Shown here in pieces: positions 1 through 11,093 of a stretch of 64,000 bases of DNA (position 1 is the stretch's first letter; each line of letters starts with the position of its first letter). Below the pieces are notes generated by a model. It was given only the letters and a program-made list of their open reading frames with translations, did not search any database and was not told the origin of the DNA. Location of the stretch: assembly GCF_016859285.1 (NCBI RefSeq), contig NC_053407.1, forward strand, positions 19,836,699-19,900,698, given 5' to 3'. The position numbers were made by a program, and so were the translations under genes. This stretch comes from Xiphias gladius (taxonomy: Eukaryota > Chordata > Actinopteri > Istiophoriformes > Xiphiidae).

Positions 1-46
1 AGGACAGGATGGCCAGTCCGGCCAGGACGGTGAACCAGATGTACAT
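1..46 (-). CDS. slc27a2: slc27a2-like N-terminus, partial (leaves left edge)
   Basis: Only 15 codons plus one base are visible. On the minus strand an ATG at 46-44 opens MYIWFTVLAGLAILS, a hydrophobic membrane-anchor start resembling the N-terminus of SLC27A2 (human begins with a short stretch containing YTVLAGL). SLC27A2 (FATP2) is an ER/peroxisomal very-long-chain acyl-CoA synthetase and fatty-acid transporter. The identification is strengthened by a decayed slc27a2-like copy on the same strand at 4.1-8.9 kb, which suggests a tandem pair, and by atp8b4 in the window, since SLC27A2 and ATP8B4 are neighbours in mammals. The sequence upstream of the ATG is GC-rich, as expected for a promoter and 5' UTR. 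Any gene starting with a signal anchor could look like this, so the name is an inference. Confidence 0.5.
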   Translation of the reverse strand, partial: MYIWFTVLAGLAILS

Positions 47-317
47 TTTGCAGGGCGCGCTGAGCGGGAGGGATCTGCCGGTGACAGCGGGAGGTGGCGG
101 AGCCTTAATGCCGCTCCGTGCTATTTGTGACAAAGTTCATCCACCGTGCCCGGGGCGGTGCTCGGCTCCGGCGCGCCGACCCCTCCTCCGCTCCGGAATG
201 TTTCCGAGTTGCCAGATCTGCCGTTTCCACGTCCACTCCGGGCGGAGGTTCACGCTCACCCCTCTCCATCTCTATGTTGTTCCCCCGTCGGTCCCGTTGT
301 TCTTCTGCTAATCGCCA

Positions 318-348
318 AAAAAAAAAAAAAAAAAAAGGGGGGGGGGGG
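318..348. repeat. Poly(A) followed by poly(G) tract
   Basis: Nineteen A followed directly by twelve G, read from the sequence. It lies about 270 bases upstream of the left-edge start codon. The length is likely polymorphic and prone to assembly error. Confidence 0.9.
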
Positions 349-674
349 TTCGGTTGGTGACAAGATCTTTAGCGGCTGGAAAAGGGTGAATAAACAAACT
401 GAAAACCGACCGACCTACACCTGCAGGCTGTGGCCGTTTACTGCCGTTACACTCCGGGCAACTCTTTTGCAGAGGGACATAAAGTGCCGGCGGCAGCGAG
501 AAGCCCGAGATCCGCTCACGTGCGTGAAATTTAAAAAACCGGTCGTAAAGCAATACAGAAACTCTGCAAATGGCAACCCTCGTTATAAACACGCAATCTC
601 AGCAAGTTGGTGCGCGTGCGCTCCTCAGACCGAGCTCCATTTGTCTGCTGATTATTCTGGGGAGGAGTTTAGCT

Positions 675-730
675 ACACACACACACACGCATACACACAC
701 ACACACACACGCACGCACGCACGCACGCAG
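675..730. repeat. (CA)n / (ACGC)n microsatellite
   Basis: Alternating CA with one interruption, grading into ACGC tetranucleotides from about 711. The open frames that cross it are low-complexity artefacts. Confidence 0.95.
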
Positions 731-2544
731 GCACACGCTTCCACTCTGGTTAGAAATAACACAAACATCTCACCACACTGTTTCCCTGCAGACACTTTTA
801 ACGAAGCTCATAATGTTCGGAGTTTGTGGGGTTGTCAGAGATGTGATCGATCTAACGGGTCAATAACTAAGTGTCCTATTAAGTGGTGAGGGTCTCATGT
901 TCTTCAGACTGTTCCCTTCTGCCCATGTAGGATGTTTATCCTATGAGTGGAGCAGGGCAGCAGACAATGATTACTTTCATTAATAATATATAATTTTTTC
1001 CCGTAAATCCATTGTTGTGTTAAGGCTAGAGAATGTCTGAATATGGTGAAAAATGCCCTTTATAACTCCCCAGAACCCAGGCTCACGTCTTCAAATTATG
1101 TCCAAACAACATAATCTAACATAGTCTAAAATCCAAAAATATTTATTTTTAAAATGACGTGAGATGTGTGTTGATTAACTTGAGACTTAACTGTCCAGGA
1201 AATGTTGGCCCTTTTTTAGTTGTCGTTGATCCACGATTAATTAATAATCAAAACTGTACTTTGGTTGAGATAAAATGACGAATTGTTTCATTACTGTAGA
1301 GTTTAAGACTTTTCGTCCCAACATAAAACACATGATGTTAAAGTGGGGAATTTTTGAAAAGCTGACACATGAAGCTGAGTGGTGTTCTGAGTGGCGCAAG
1401 TTGAAAAGTCAAGATTATCGTCAAAACCATTTGGATTCATCCTCCGTGGAACATGAATGTCTGTACAAAAAATGCTGGCAATTCATCCAGGAGTCGTTGA
1501 AATATTTCACTCTGGACCAAATGGATTGGATTGACTATTGTTGCATCCCTAAATCCACACTATCAACGCGGCTAAAAGTCACGATGACACAGAAAAACTG
1601 CATCAGCAAAATGGCGGCTCACTAGGAGACGCTCAACAATACTGACTAAGAGATCGTAGCTATTTGGCCAACATCACGGACCATGGCCTCAAAATGACTG
1701 TGGAGTTCAAGCAAAACCTCCGACAGTCTCTGCAGGTCAGGATGAATTTACCCTGACAACGAAACACAAGAGGAACAGGAACAAAAAGGACCGGAGGAAC
1801 ACTTGAGGTGAGAGGAACATGATAATGGTGGACGTTCCATATGTCGTCAGGTTGCACATTTTCAAAGCTACAATTACGGTCTTCACAGACCCTGAGGTTA
1901 ATGTGGTTGTTCTCCCCTGCCTGAGCTGCCTGGCTTCAGCTTTGTGTGTGTCCTTAGCTGCCAGGGTCTCCTCGTTGCTGCTGATCACACTGTTTAACAT
2001 GTCACTACAAACCAGTCACATGTGCTTATTTTAAGTACAATACTTGAGCTATTAAATCCAATATGTTACAAAGCCAGTGTGATGTAAGAAAACAGTAGGA
2101 TCAAAAAGCATTTTAACTATAACTTATATAATTACCAGTGTCCTAAAAAAATGTAGGTTTAGATGGCAATTAATATTGGAGGACCTAAAGCAATTGCATC
2201 GCTTTATTTTATTCTATTAAAGCAGAGAAAAAACACATTTGTGAATATGTTTGCAACAATCATATCTCAAATTGGAGTTTGACTTACAGAAAATAAGAGG
2301 AATTTAAATCTTGATTTTGATCAGAAAAATCACAAGTTATTTTACTCAGATCATTCAGCCCTTAAGAGAGACATAACAACAGAAACTCAACAATCCAAGA
2401 CTGTTGGCAGAGATGCCGGCTCCTAAATTGACAATAGCCTCAACGGTTCAGAATAGAATCCAGCGCGAAGCTCACAGCTCTCAGTTTTCTCAACTGGAAA
2501 AACTTGTTTTCCTGTTCTAATTGAAGCTACAGTGTCACTGCCCT

Positions 2545-3898
2545 CGTGTTGTGTATAAAGTTTGGGCGACCCCGGTCAAACTTTCTGTTACTGTGAATAG
2601 TTAAGTGAGCAGAGCACGAACTGATCTCCAAAAGGCTTAAAGTTAAAGGTGAAACATTCTTTTCAACATTTTGAGCAAGATCAGTGTATTATTTTTGTGA
2701 AAAAAGTGGAAAAAAGAGGAAAGGAGCACCGTACAAGAGTTTGTGCACCCCAGAAGATTTGAGCTCTCAGATTACTTTTACCACGACCTCAGGCCTCAAT
2801 TAGCTTGTTAGGGCTGTGGCTTGGTCACAGTCATCGTTATTAAAGGCCGAGTGATGCAAATTTCAAAGCTTTGCAAATACTCTTCAAACCTTGTCCCAAC
2901 AATCAGCAGCCATGGGCTCCTCTAAGCAGCTGCCTAGCTCTCTGAAGATTAAAATAACTGAGGCCCACAAAGCAGGAGAAGGCTATAAAATGATATTAAA
3001 GTGTTATCAGGTAGCCTCTTTCTCAGTTCGTAATGTAATTAAGAAAAGGCAGTCAACAGGATTGGTGGATTTCAAATTGAGGTCTGGAAGACCAGGAAAA
3101 CTTTTCCGAGAGAACTGCTCATTCGATTGCTGGAAGGGCAAATCAAAACCCCCGTCTGACGTCAAAAGACCTTCAGGAAGAGTCCTGAGTGGTGGTGCAC
3201 TGTTCTACTTTACAGCCACACCTGCACAAATATGACCCTCATGGAAGAGTCACAGAAGAAACCCTTCCCTGTGTCTGCACCACAAAATTCAGTGTCAGAA
3301 GTTTGCAAAGAAACGTCTAAAAAAGCCTGACGCAATTTGGAAACGAAGCAAACGTCACACCGTCTGTAATGAAGCTGAAGATGAAAAGAGGATGGCTTCT
3401 ACAACAGGATAATGATCCTAAACACACCTCTAAATCCACAAAGGACTACCTCAGGGGGTGCAACCTGAAGGTTTTGCCATGACCCTCACAGTCCCCTGAC
3501 CTAAACATCAGCAAAAATCTGTGGATAGAGCTCAAAAGAGCAGTGCATGCAAGATGACGCAAGAATCTCTCAGACCTAGAAGCTTTTTGCAGGAAGAATG
3601 GATGAAAATCCCCCGAACAATAATTGAAAGCCTCTTAGCTGCTACAAGCGGTATTAACAAGCTGTGATAACTGCCAAAGGGGGTGTTACTAAGTACTGAC
3701 CATGCAGCAAACTTTTGTTTCAGGCCCTTTTCCTTTTTTGTTATTTTGAAACTGTAAAAGATGGAAATAAAAGAGTAATTTTGCTTCAAATATTAAAGAA
3801 ATGTCTCATCTTTAACTTTATGCCTTTTGGAAATCAGGTCATCTTTTACTCGCTCAGCTACTCACAGTAACAGAAAATTTCTTTTTCACGCCACTGTA
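2545..3898 (+). mobile_element. Decayed Tc1/mariner-type transposon with long terminal inverted repeats
   Basis: The two ends are inverted copies of about 200 bases. The left end (from about 2549) reads TTTGGGCGACCCCGGTCAAA and continues CTTTCTGTTACTGTGAATAG; the right end read backwards from 3898 gives TTTTCTGTTACTGTGAGTAG, and further matching runs follow on both sides. The right end finishes ...CCACTGTA next to TA, fitting the TA target of Tc1 elements. A degenerate transposase lies between them on the plus strand. About 1.35 kb is usual for the superfamily. The left boundary is blurred by a few bases. Confidence 0.85.
2891..3720 (+). pseudogene. Tc1-like transposase remnant
   Basis: The 5' part (2891-3235) is open and carries a helix-turn-helix-like N-terminus with the SGRPGK segment typical between the DNA-binding and catalytic parts. 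Beyond it the frame breaks repeatedly. Recognisable catalytic-domain pieces follow in changing frames: a stretch around 3395-3450 corresponding to the NDPKHTS region, PSQSPDLN with a NLWIELK-like continuation around 3485-3535, and EEWMKIPRTIIE near 3590-3630. Stop codons and frameshifts mean no active enzyme. It is the internal gene of the surrounding element and says nothing about host function. Confidence 0.85.
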
Positions 3899-6214
3899 TA
3901 TGTCAATCTTTCTGCTCAGTGCAACAGGATCAAACATTTTCTCCGGAGGAGAATTAAATGAATTTGCGGATATGTATCAAATTACTGCTTAAGTAGAAGT
4001 ACAAACGCAACGAGATAAAGATAAATCACAACACTTGATCGCTAAACAACCCCCTCAAATGCACTGAATATCACAGCTGGGTGGTGTGTTACAGTGAGAG
4101 CAGGAGATTTTCCCTTGGAAAGAGAGGCTACACAAATGCCGTAAATTTAGATTTTTCCCTAACGCAACTCCGTTGAATATGTCCAGGGTAAGTGAGATGT
4201 ACTTCTTTTCTTTTTCATCGAGTGGGTCCATTATTACACTCGGGTTGAAGCCCTCCTCCACCAGTTTCACCTTCATATATTTGAACGTGCCTGTTACGTC
4301 CAAGGAACTCTGTAACAATTACAGCGCAATTAATTATTAGGGTGAAAAAAAAATTAAATAATGCTCTCAACATCACAGATGAAATAGTCAAAATGTTTTG
4401 AAAAAATACAAGTTGACTGGAGTAAATGTACCTGAATCCTCATAGAATGTGGTCTTGCGTAGGCCGGCAGGAACTTTTCAACGTGTTTAAAAACCCCCAC
4501 GGAGTCAAATTTCTGACTGTCTCTCCCATCCCAGCCCTCCCCTCCTGACCTGGGAAAAAAAGACAAGAGTTTACTCATGCAAAGCCTAAATGATTTAAAG
4601 TTAAAAAAAGATGGTGCATTTAGGGACATAATGATGATCAGTGCCCTCGTCAGTATTGCTCATAAAGGGGCGATGTTGCACTCAGTATTACATACAAAAA
4701 GTGACGGAAGTAGTTGTGTGAAAAAGGAAGAAAAAAACAAAGGTTCCAATACCGCTTGCTTTCTCACCTCCGCAGACCTGGCTAATCGCCGCCTGGAGTA
4801 GGCGTGCTTAACAGCTTCACAAAGTTCGATCATCCTTGTCTCAATCGGTCACTTACAAGCCTTCCAACTTCATGGAAGTTAAGCTGGTGGTCAGAGGGTG
4901 TCGGCGTTCGGGCAGACTGAACATGATGCACACGAGGAGTTGCCGACACCTGCCACAATTGGCTGCTTCTACTCAGATCAGTTGCTCTGTCAGTCCAAAT
5001 GCGGTATGGAGCTTGCTTTCGTTGCTCTTTCGGTTTCATGTTCACTCGGAACTGAGTCTTATCTCATAACGTGTTGCAGTTTAGATTTCTTTACAAAAAA
5101 TATGTGACAGATGTGCGTTTAGCTATCGTGCCGTGTTTTGACCTTTGTCCTCTGTGCTGCCTGTTTGTCCTTTGTCATCTCTGATTGCTCGCCCCTTGCG
5201 TCCAAGTACAAGGGTGGGATCCTCTGAGAGCACATAAAGATCAGCCCATAAAAGGACCTGAAAATCAGGACGAACCTGCTCCTCCTCCCCGATGTCTGGG
5301 TTCGCTGAATTTAAAGCTAAAGATGAGCTCAGACGCTCCTCATCTGGTCGTAAAGTTGAATATATCCGCCAAAGTTGATGACCAGGGCGCTGATTTCATC
5401 TAATCGATGAAGTGTAAATACCACTGGGAAACTGAGGCGAGGTCCACAATGCCTGAGATTATGTATTATTACTTACACACAGGGGTGACTGGCAAACAAT
5501 GTGTCTGGTTTGCAGCATTCACACAGAAACCAAGAGCAAACAGTGAAGTTCATGCTGAAATTGCACTGCATTTACACCCCGGGGTGATTTTTATTAGTTC
5601 AGTTTAACTGATCAACCACCTGAGGGCGAACGCATGGTAAATCTGTTGTGGTCATAAGTTATTTACCGACTTTACAAGTTGCAAAAAGAGCACGTGACTA
5701 CTCCATTGAACAAGTGACCACCGCACAAAGGGAACACAGGATAAACTGAGGCTGCAAAGCTTAGACGGGTTGAGTGAATTCGGTACCTAAGAAAGCTGAA
5801 TTTCCTTTGACTGCGAAATGGGACAGGCCTTGTTGGTCTGGCATTAAATGCAGGTGCATTTCAAAGGCTGAATCCTCGAATAAACAATGACCGGGAGCGT
5901 TGTTTCTCCAACTTGATCTACTTGTTCGTTGTAGTAACAAAACAACTATGTAACATTAACAAGTGACTCGACATCACCGTGAGCTACACCATCAACATGG
6001 TGTTCGGTTTGGGCTCGTTTACCTGCTCGGGGGCCTCAGAGGGATAACAACAAAAAGTCAAGCTTCTGCTACAAAAATCCATTCAGATAAATATGATGTG
6101 AGAGGAATGAATTAAAACCAACATTTAAATAATTTCTAAGAAAGACGACCTTTTATTTAACTATTGCGTGCTGGCTGAGGCTTTTCATATTTCTGAAGGA
6201 AAGTATATGTTAGA

Positions 6215-6535
6215 TTTAAAACAATCAATCGGTTCGTTGATTGACGAAGAATGAATCGTTTAATTATTCCATCAATGGTTTAAGTCATTTTCAGCAAAAA
6301 ATACCAAATATTCCCTAGTTCCAGCCTCTAAAATGTGAGGGTACTTCTGTTTTATGTTACTGTAAAGTGAGTATCTTTAGCTGTCTTCAAATTTATTGTA
6401 CAAAAAAAAAAAATCTGTTTGAAGACAGCATATGGGGTTTTAGGACCCTGTGATGGGCATTTTTCGCTGGTTTCTGACATTTTATAGATAAAATGATTCA
6501 TCAGAAATGAAAATAATTGTCAGTTGCAGCCCTAG
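6215..6535. repeat. Interspersed repeat, 'GCAGCCCTA'-ended family, copy 1
   Basis: An AT-rich segment starting with AATCAATCGGTTCGTTGATT and ending AATTGTCAGTTGCAGCCCTA, containing TTTCTGACATTTTATAGA. The same ends and core recur at 12974-13247, 22825-23028 and 29737-30036. It resembles a short non-autonomous element common in percomorph genomes. It lies in an intron of the slc27a2-like pseudogene. Confidence 0.7.
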
Positions 6536-7385
6536 TCCGCCTCGCTATTTCCACTCACGCACTTGGTTGCTGCAGCCGTGACAAGACGACGTCCGGTGAA
6601 TATTACCTGGCCCTTTAACTCCATGCACATCGGCTTCTTCAATGCAATCGGCCGGCGGGATGAGGCCAGCCGCCTCATTTGTAGCCATGTTTTTCTCCTT
6701 CCCATCTGTTGACGATAAAAAATAAATGAATAAAAAATCTCAGAGAATGAAGCTGCATTTGACCTGAACGTGTCTGCAACTCGATCCTGAAATTATCTTC
6801 ATCGATACGCAGCAGGTCACCAGTGCTGAAGTACATGTCTCCTTTCTTGAGGACACTATGCAGCTTTTGTCTCCCCGGTCTGCTGATATTTCGGACACCG
6901 GACTTCCAGGCTCACCTGAGGAAAAATAAATACAGGAGAAGTGAACTTTAAGTGTCATTAAATGTGAGTGTGTGTGTGTGTGAGGTTGCACTGTTTTAAA
7001 GCATAGAAGAAACCCGTTCTGTTATGGTGTCATGTGCAACAAAAACCTAAAGTGGAGGCCACACGCACTTAAGCGTAGCAAAGTAAAACGTTGCACCACA
7101 ACTGCCACGTGCCGGGGATGTAGAGCCGAGGGACCTACCCGGGTTTAGGAAGGTATAAAAACAGTTGTATGGCCCAGGGTTTCTCTACATCATGATCCAA
7201 TACTAGTTTCTATCTTTACTCCACCAGGGATGCTTTCCAGTAAGTGTTAAATTGATCTATTTATTCATGGGTTTTTTTTCCAATGTTCTTGGCCTAAAAA
7301 AAAATAATTCAGGGACACTAGGTGTAAAGACTAAAGGTGTCCACCTTTTAAAGCTGCTACATGAACGTTTTTTTGCTATCACTAC

Positions 7386-7620
7386 TTAGCCAACGTCAGC
7401 ATCAACAGCTGTTTGCTTGCCGCCCGCTTCAGCCGTCGGTGCGTCTCCATGACACGGGGTCAGAAAAGACGTCACGCCGGGCGCCACAGTGAGTCGCTCG
7501 CGTTCGTGGGGCGCGGTGTGGGCGGGGAGCGGGCCGGCTACAGGGGCGGGCGGAGACGGCTCTTGGGCGGGCAAAGGGGATGGGGTCCGACGCTGCACTC
7601 GCGGCATTCCCTCTAAAACC
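7386..7620. other. GC-rich island inside the slc27a2-like pseudogene
   Basis: A CpG-dense stretch of about 230 bases, in contrast to AT-rich flanks. It is open in several frames by composition alone, with no recognisable protein. It sits just 3' (in pseudogene orientation) of the decayed exon starting at 7685. It could be an unmethylated promoter-like island or leftover exon/intron sequence. Confidence 0.4.
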
Positions 7621-8930
7621 TACGTATAGCGCTCGTGAAAAGCCAGCGGCGTGTAACTTTAAATTAGACGGTGTAACCGCGATTCCTGAAAAAGGAATGA
7701 AAGAGAAGGGCATGACCCCTGTGACCACGGTGGCACCTCCAGCCCCAGTGCGGACGCACCTTTCGAGGCCTCTATGCAGAAACCAAATGGATCCCTCAAA
7801 GGCATTTCTTTATCTGTTGTATTTGATTTGATTTCACAGCATATGGGGGGAAAAAAACTTCTGCAAGAGAATAAAATTAAAGAAAAAAAACAGTCCGTGA
7901 TGGACCAATACCTTTTTACTTCATAACCTAGAACAAAACATGGACTTTTACCTTGTGGAAGAAGGTGTCTCGCCCTATAGCTCCGATCACTAATTCATAG
8001 GAGAAAAATCCCCCTGTTGCGCCGTTAAACTCTTCGACTTCAGTGTTTCCGGACCCGCCCGCGAAGTCCCTCCGAACACCTGCTCTCATCCCGCTGCCCA
8101 TTGCAAGTCTTACCTTGTGCTCTCGATCGTCGAGTTTCTGTAAGGAAAGGAAAAAATAGGAACATAAGAAGAGTTTTGTTTGTTTGTTTTTTATTATTTC
8201 CGGTGACCTTTAACGTGACAGCACCGACATTACGGTGCGTACCTTTGGCGTGTCGCAGAGGTAACGCAGACTGTCACCTGTGCCCTGCACGGCAGCGGCG
8301 TTGTATTTTCCGCAGTCGCCGCGAGACTGAGAGGCAGAGAGTCTACTACGTGGAGCCACCGTGATACCGACACGCAGCGACGAGGGGACGGATAACAACC
8401 GCGAAGGTGTCCGGCATTTTTCATTTTTTGTCGACGAGTCCCACGTGGAGACCAAAACCGAGGATGAATCCAAAACCTAGCGACAAAATATTTTGTGTAG
8501 AAAAAAAAGCCTGATGTGGCTGGTTCCTCGGTGGCTGTAGAGCTCCACTGTTTTATGAAAATTATATTTAAAAAAAATAATAATAATTGTCTGTCTCCAT
8601 TTTTGTCTGATGCTCCCTCACAGCCCTAACAAATGAGCTCAAGTACCCCTTCATTTGCTTCGTCAGCCCCCATCATCATGGTCAAGATCTGTCCTACCAC
8701 TGGAACAGAGCGATTTCAAACTGGATTTTATTTCACACCTTTAATCACATGAAAGTGAAATACTGATCCCGGAAATGTCTATGTGTAGGATTTGGATTTT
8801 TTTTTTTTTTTTTTCCCCTCGTAGGTTCGGTCACATTCGCCGTCGTCCTGCTTCCGCTCGGGGTTGACAGAAGCTGCACGGTTCAACCATTGATCCCCGA
8901 TCTGTCGCAGCCGACTCAAGTCGGTGGGAG

Positions 8931-11093
8931 GTGTGTCCTGTGGTAGTTGGCCCGGGGGCTTGTTTGTTATGGTGACAGAGAAGATTCCAAAGATCAGCCT
9001 AACACCTGCTCCTAATCCTATCTGCGTGTTTATTTCCCTCCTAAACACAAACAGGAGAATAAATACGCATCAGAAAATAGTCCCCAGCAAATGCATCAGG
9101 TACTGTTTGGCTGTTGTTTGCCAAAAACAACAGCATCCGGCTGTTTAAGGAATTTACTTACCCTTATTTAAACCCCCCCCCCCCCAAAAGGTGTGATCTT
9201 CATATTGCTTTGTCTGTCCAGCCACTAGATATTTAGTTTACCACTGTAAAGATCGAGAAACCAGCAAAGATTCACATTTGAGGAACCAGAGCCAGTGAAT
9301 TTTGACACGAGGAACATGAGGAATCAACATTAATGCCAGTTCATTTTCTGGTGATCAAATGATCAACTGTTCGTTTGAGTTCTAGCTGAAAGGGCAGTTT
9401 GATGTTCTTCGAAATGAGCTTTTGTTTAATATTAAATTATAGTTAATAGGATTGTATGTATGCCATTAGACGTAACTAAGACTAATCTCCGCTATAAACT
9501 ACATTTTAAAATTATGCTTCACAACAACAGGATTTACTGGTAAGGCTCAGTTCTTATGACAAATGAATTATTTTCTCTTGATTTGTTATTAAATTATAAG
9601 ATTTATTCAAATGAATCACAGAAATATATAAAAACATTTATAATCTATAAACAGCAAGGCACATTAATGTGATCTAAAATATTTTAAAATATAAAAACAA
9701 AACACACTGGAATCTAAATCCGAGACTGATCCCAGGGAGAGAGAACAGAGCAGGGTAACATAGGCTCAGAATAAATCTGCACCTTATCTAACCCTCAGGC
9801 TCTTTATAATGGTGAGCTGCCAGTATATTTCAAACATGGTATCACAAGTGTAAAGTTACAGTGTGGGGGAGAGCTGCGACTTTAGATCTCAAAACATTCT
9901 CTACAAAGTGCAGTTAGCCTTGATGTAGGTATCACGTCCAAGCAAGCACACGGATGCAGAAGAAACACCTGAAGACGCTCGGACATTCGCTTCCATGAGC
10001 TAACCCTGTGATAGTCATGCAAAATAAAAGTCACTCATCATTAACACTTTCCCCACACAAAAAAAAAAAAAAAAAAAAAAAAAGTATGCATGTTTCTATA
10101 CATCAAGGCTGTATTTAATCAAACCTCTCGGGGTAGCAGAGAGCTGTGAGACAGCAAAGGCTCCAGACTGAGCACTAAATATTCCGTCAGCAAGTTTCTG
10201 TTTTGGCTCACTGCTCTTGCTTTGGACGTGAATAACAGCATGGCGGTGGGCGTTACGATAAGTCCGTGCACCCTTGTTGACTTACTTCAGCCCAGATCTT
10301 TATCTCCTGTTGGGAGCGGGATTGTTGCCTGAGGTGACAGATTGTCAAAGACCATAACAGAGAGGTACGAAATGTGTTTCTTTTACAGTGGAAAAAACGA
10401 TGCATTAAAGCAATATTTTGACATTTTCTTTGTGAAATACACTTTCTGCTTTCTTCTCAACAGTGAAACGAAAATATCAGTACCACTATGAAGCAACGGC
10501 CAGCAGGGAGTTTGCCGTAGCATAAACCGTGAAATGGGGGGGGGGGGTGCTAGCTTGGAACTCCACAACGGTAACAAAATCCACCTACCAGCACCACTGA
10601 CGCTCACTATGTAACCAGTTATACCTTTAAGTCTTGTTTACTCTTCTCATTTGATGTTCTTTAAATCTCCCGGTCAAGAAATAGTAAACAGGCTTTATAT
10701 CCCGCTACTTTTTTTTGGCTGGGAATGGGAAGAAACAGGTGGATTTTGTTACCTTCGGACAGCACCGGGCTGGCTGTTTCCAGTCTTTACACCAAGTTCA
10801 CTCAACCAGCTTTAGCATACAAACACACGGTAAGAGTGGTACTGACTTTCTCGTCTTACCCTCAGCAAGAAAGTGAATAAATGTTTTTCCCAATACGTCA
10901 AACTATTCCTAAAACAATACTAACACAACACACGTACACGAAAACACACTGGACGTAACTATGAAGGCAAAAGTTCTATGTCACGTAAACATAACACACT
11001 CTGTTAAAGGCACTATTTGGTAACGTAACTGAAATCGCCGAGTCAGGTCCAAGCTCATCTTCCTACTTCACCTCATACCTGCCCTTCACTTTG
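8931..11093. other. Intergenic region and probable cep152 3' UTR; no gene
   Basis: No coding potential is recognised. It holds poly(T) at 8797-8814 just before it, a C tract near 9172-9185, a poly(A) tract at about 10059-10083 and an inverted repeat at 10570-10753. The proximal part (below 11093) is presumably the 3' UTR of minus-strand cep152. A minus-strand AATAAA at about 9602-9607 is one possible polyadenylation signal, but I cannot place the transcript end. Confidence 0.5.
10570..10753. repeat. Teleost interspersed repeat forming an inverted pair
   Basis: GGTAACAAAATCCACCT at 10570-10586 is repeated as its exact reverse complement at 10737-10753. The motif, followed by ACCAGCACC, also occurs at 45225-45255 with a companion AGACTGGAAACAGGGGGAAA block, so this is part of a dispersed family. 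Confidence 0.75.

Larger units (their letters stand above)
47..2544. other. 5' flank of the left-edge gene; no gene recognised
   Basis: The first 350 bases are GC-rich and probably hold the promoter and 5' UTR of the minus-strand left-edge gene. They are followed by a poly(A)/poly(G) run and a CA/ACGC microsatellite. The rest is AT-rich. A 116-codon plus-strand open frame at 1275-1625 has no recognisable family and no clear splice or promoter context, so I do not call it a gene. Confidence 0.5.
4130..8930 (-). pseudogene. slc27a2-like very-long-chain acyl-CoA synthetase pseudogene
   Basis: Exons are recognisable in order on the minus strand, mostly with intact splice sites: about 8473-8243 (SASQ, GKYN, RYLC), 8137-7952 (DREHKVRLAMG, GAIGRDTFF), one starting at 7685 (ESR then YTV and FKVTR), 6915-6764 (SEIS, KLHSVLKKGDMYFSTGDLL), 6705-6607 (MATNEAAG, CIEEADVHGV), 4549-4432 (DSQKFDSVGVFKHVEKFLPAYARP), and 4309 to about 4130 (DVTGTFK, KLVEEGFNP). 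A further remnant is possible near 8840-8920. Lesions: frame changes in at least the exons at 8.4, 7.7, 6.9 (three frames), 6.7 and 4.5 kb; an in-frame stop at 7.7 kb; a three-residue deletion and lost stop at the 3' end; and the conserved YGATEG motif changed to NGATGG. The 5' exons are not identifiable. Most likely a tandem duplicate of the left-edge gene that lost function. slc27a6 is a less likely parent. Confidence 0.82.

Noticed and set aside
146-889. A 247-codon open frame on the plus strand near the left edge
   Set aside because: It runs through poly(A), poly(G) and the CA microsatellite, giving Lys, Gly and His/Thr strings; an artefact of repeats and GC-rich 5' flank.
1275-1625. A 116-codon plus-strand open frame
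   Set aside because: No recognised domain or family, no promoter or splice context, and composition matches the surrounding noncoding DNA.
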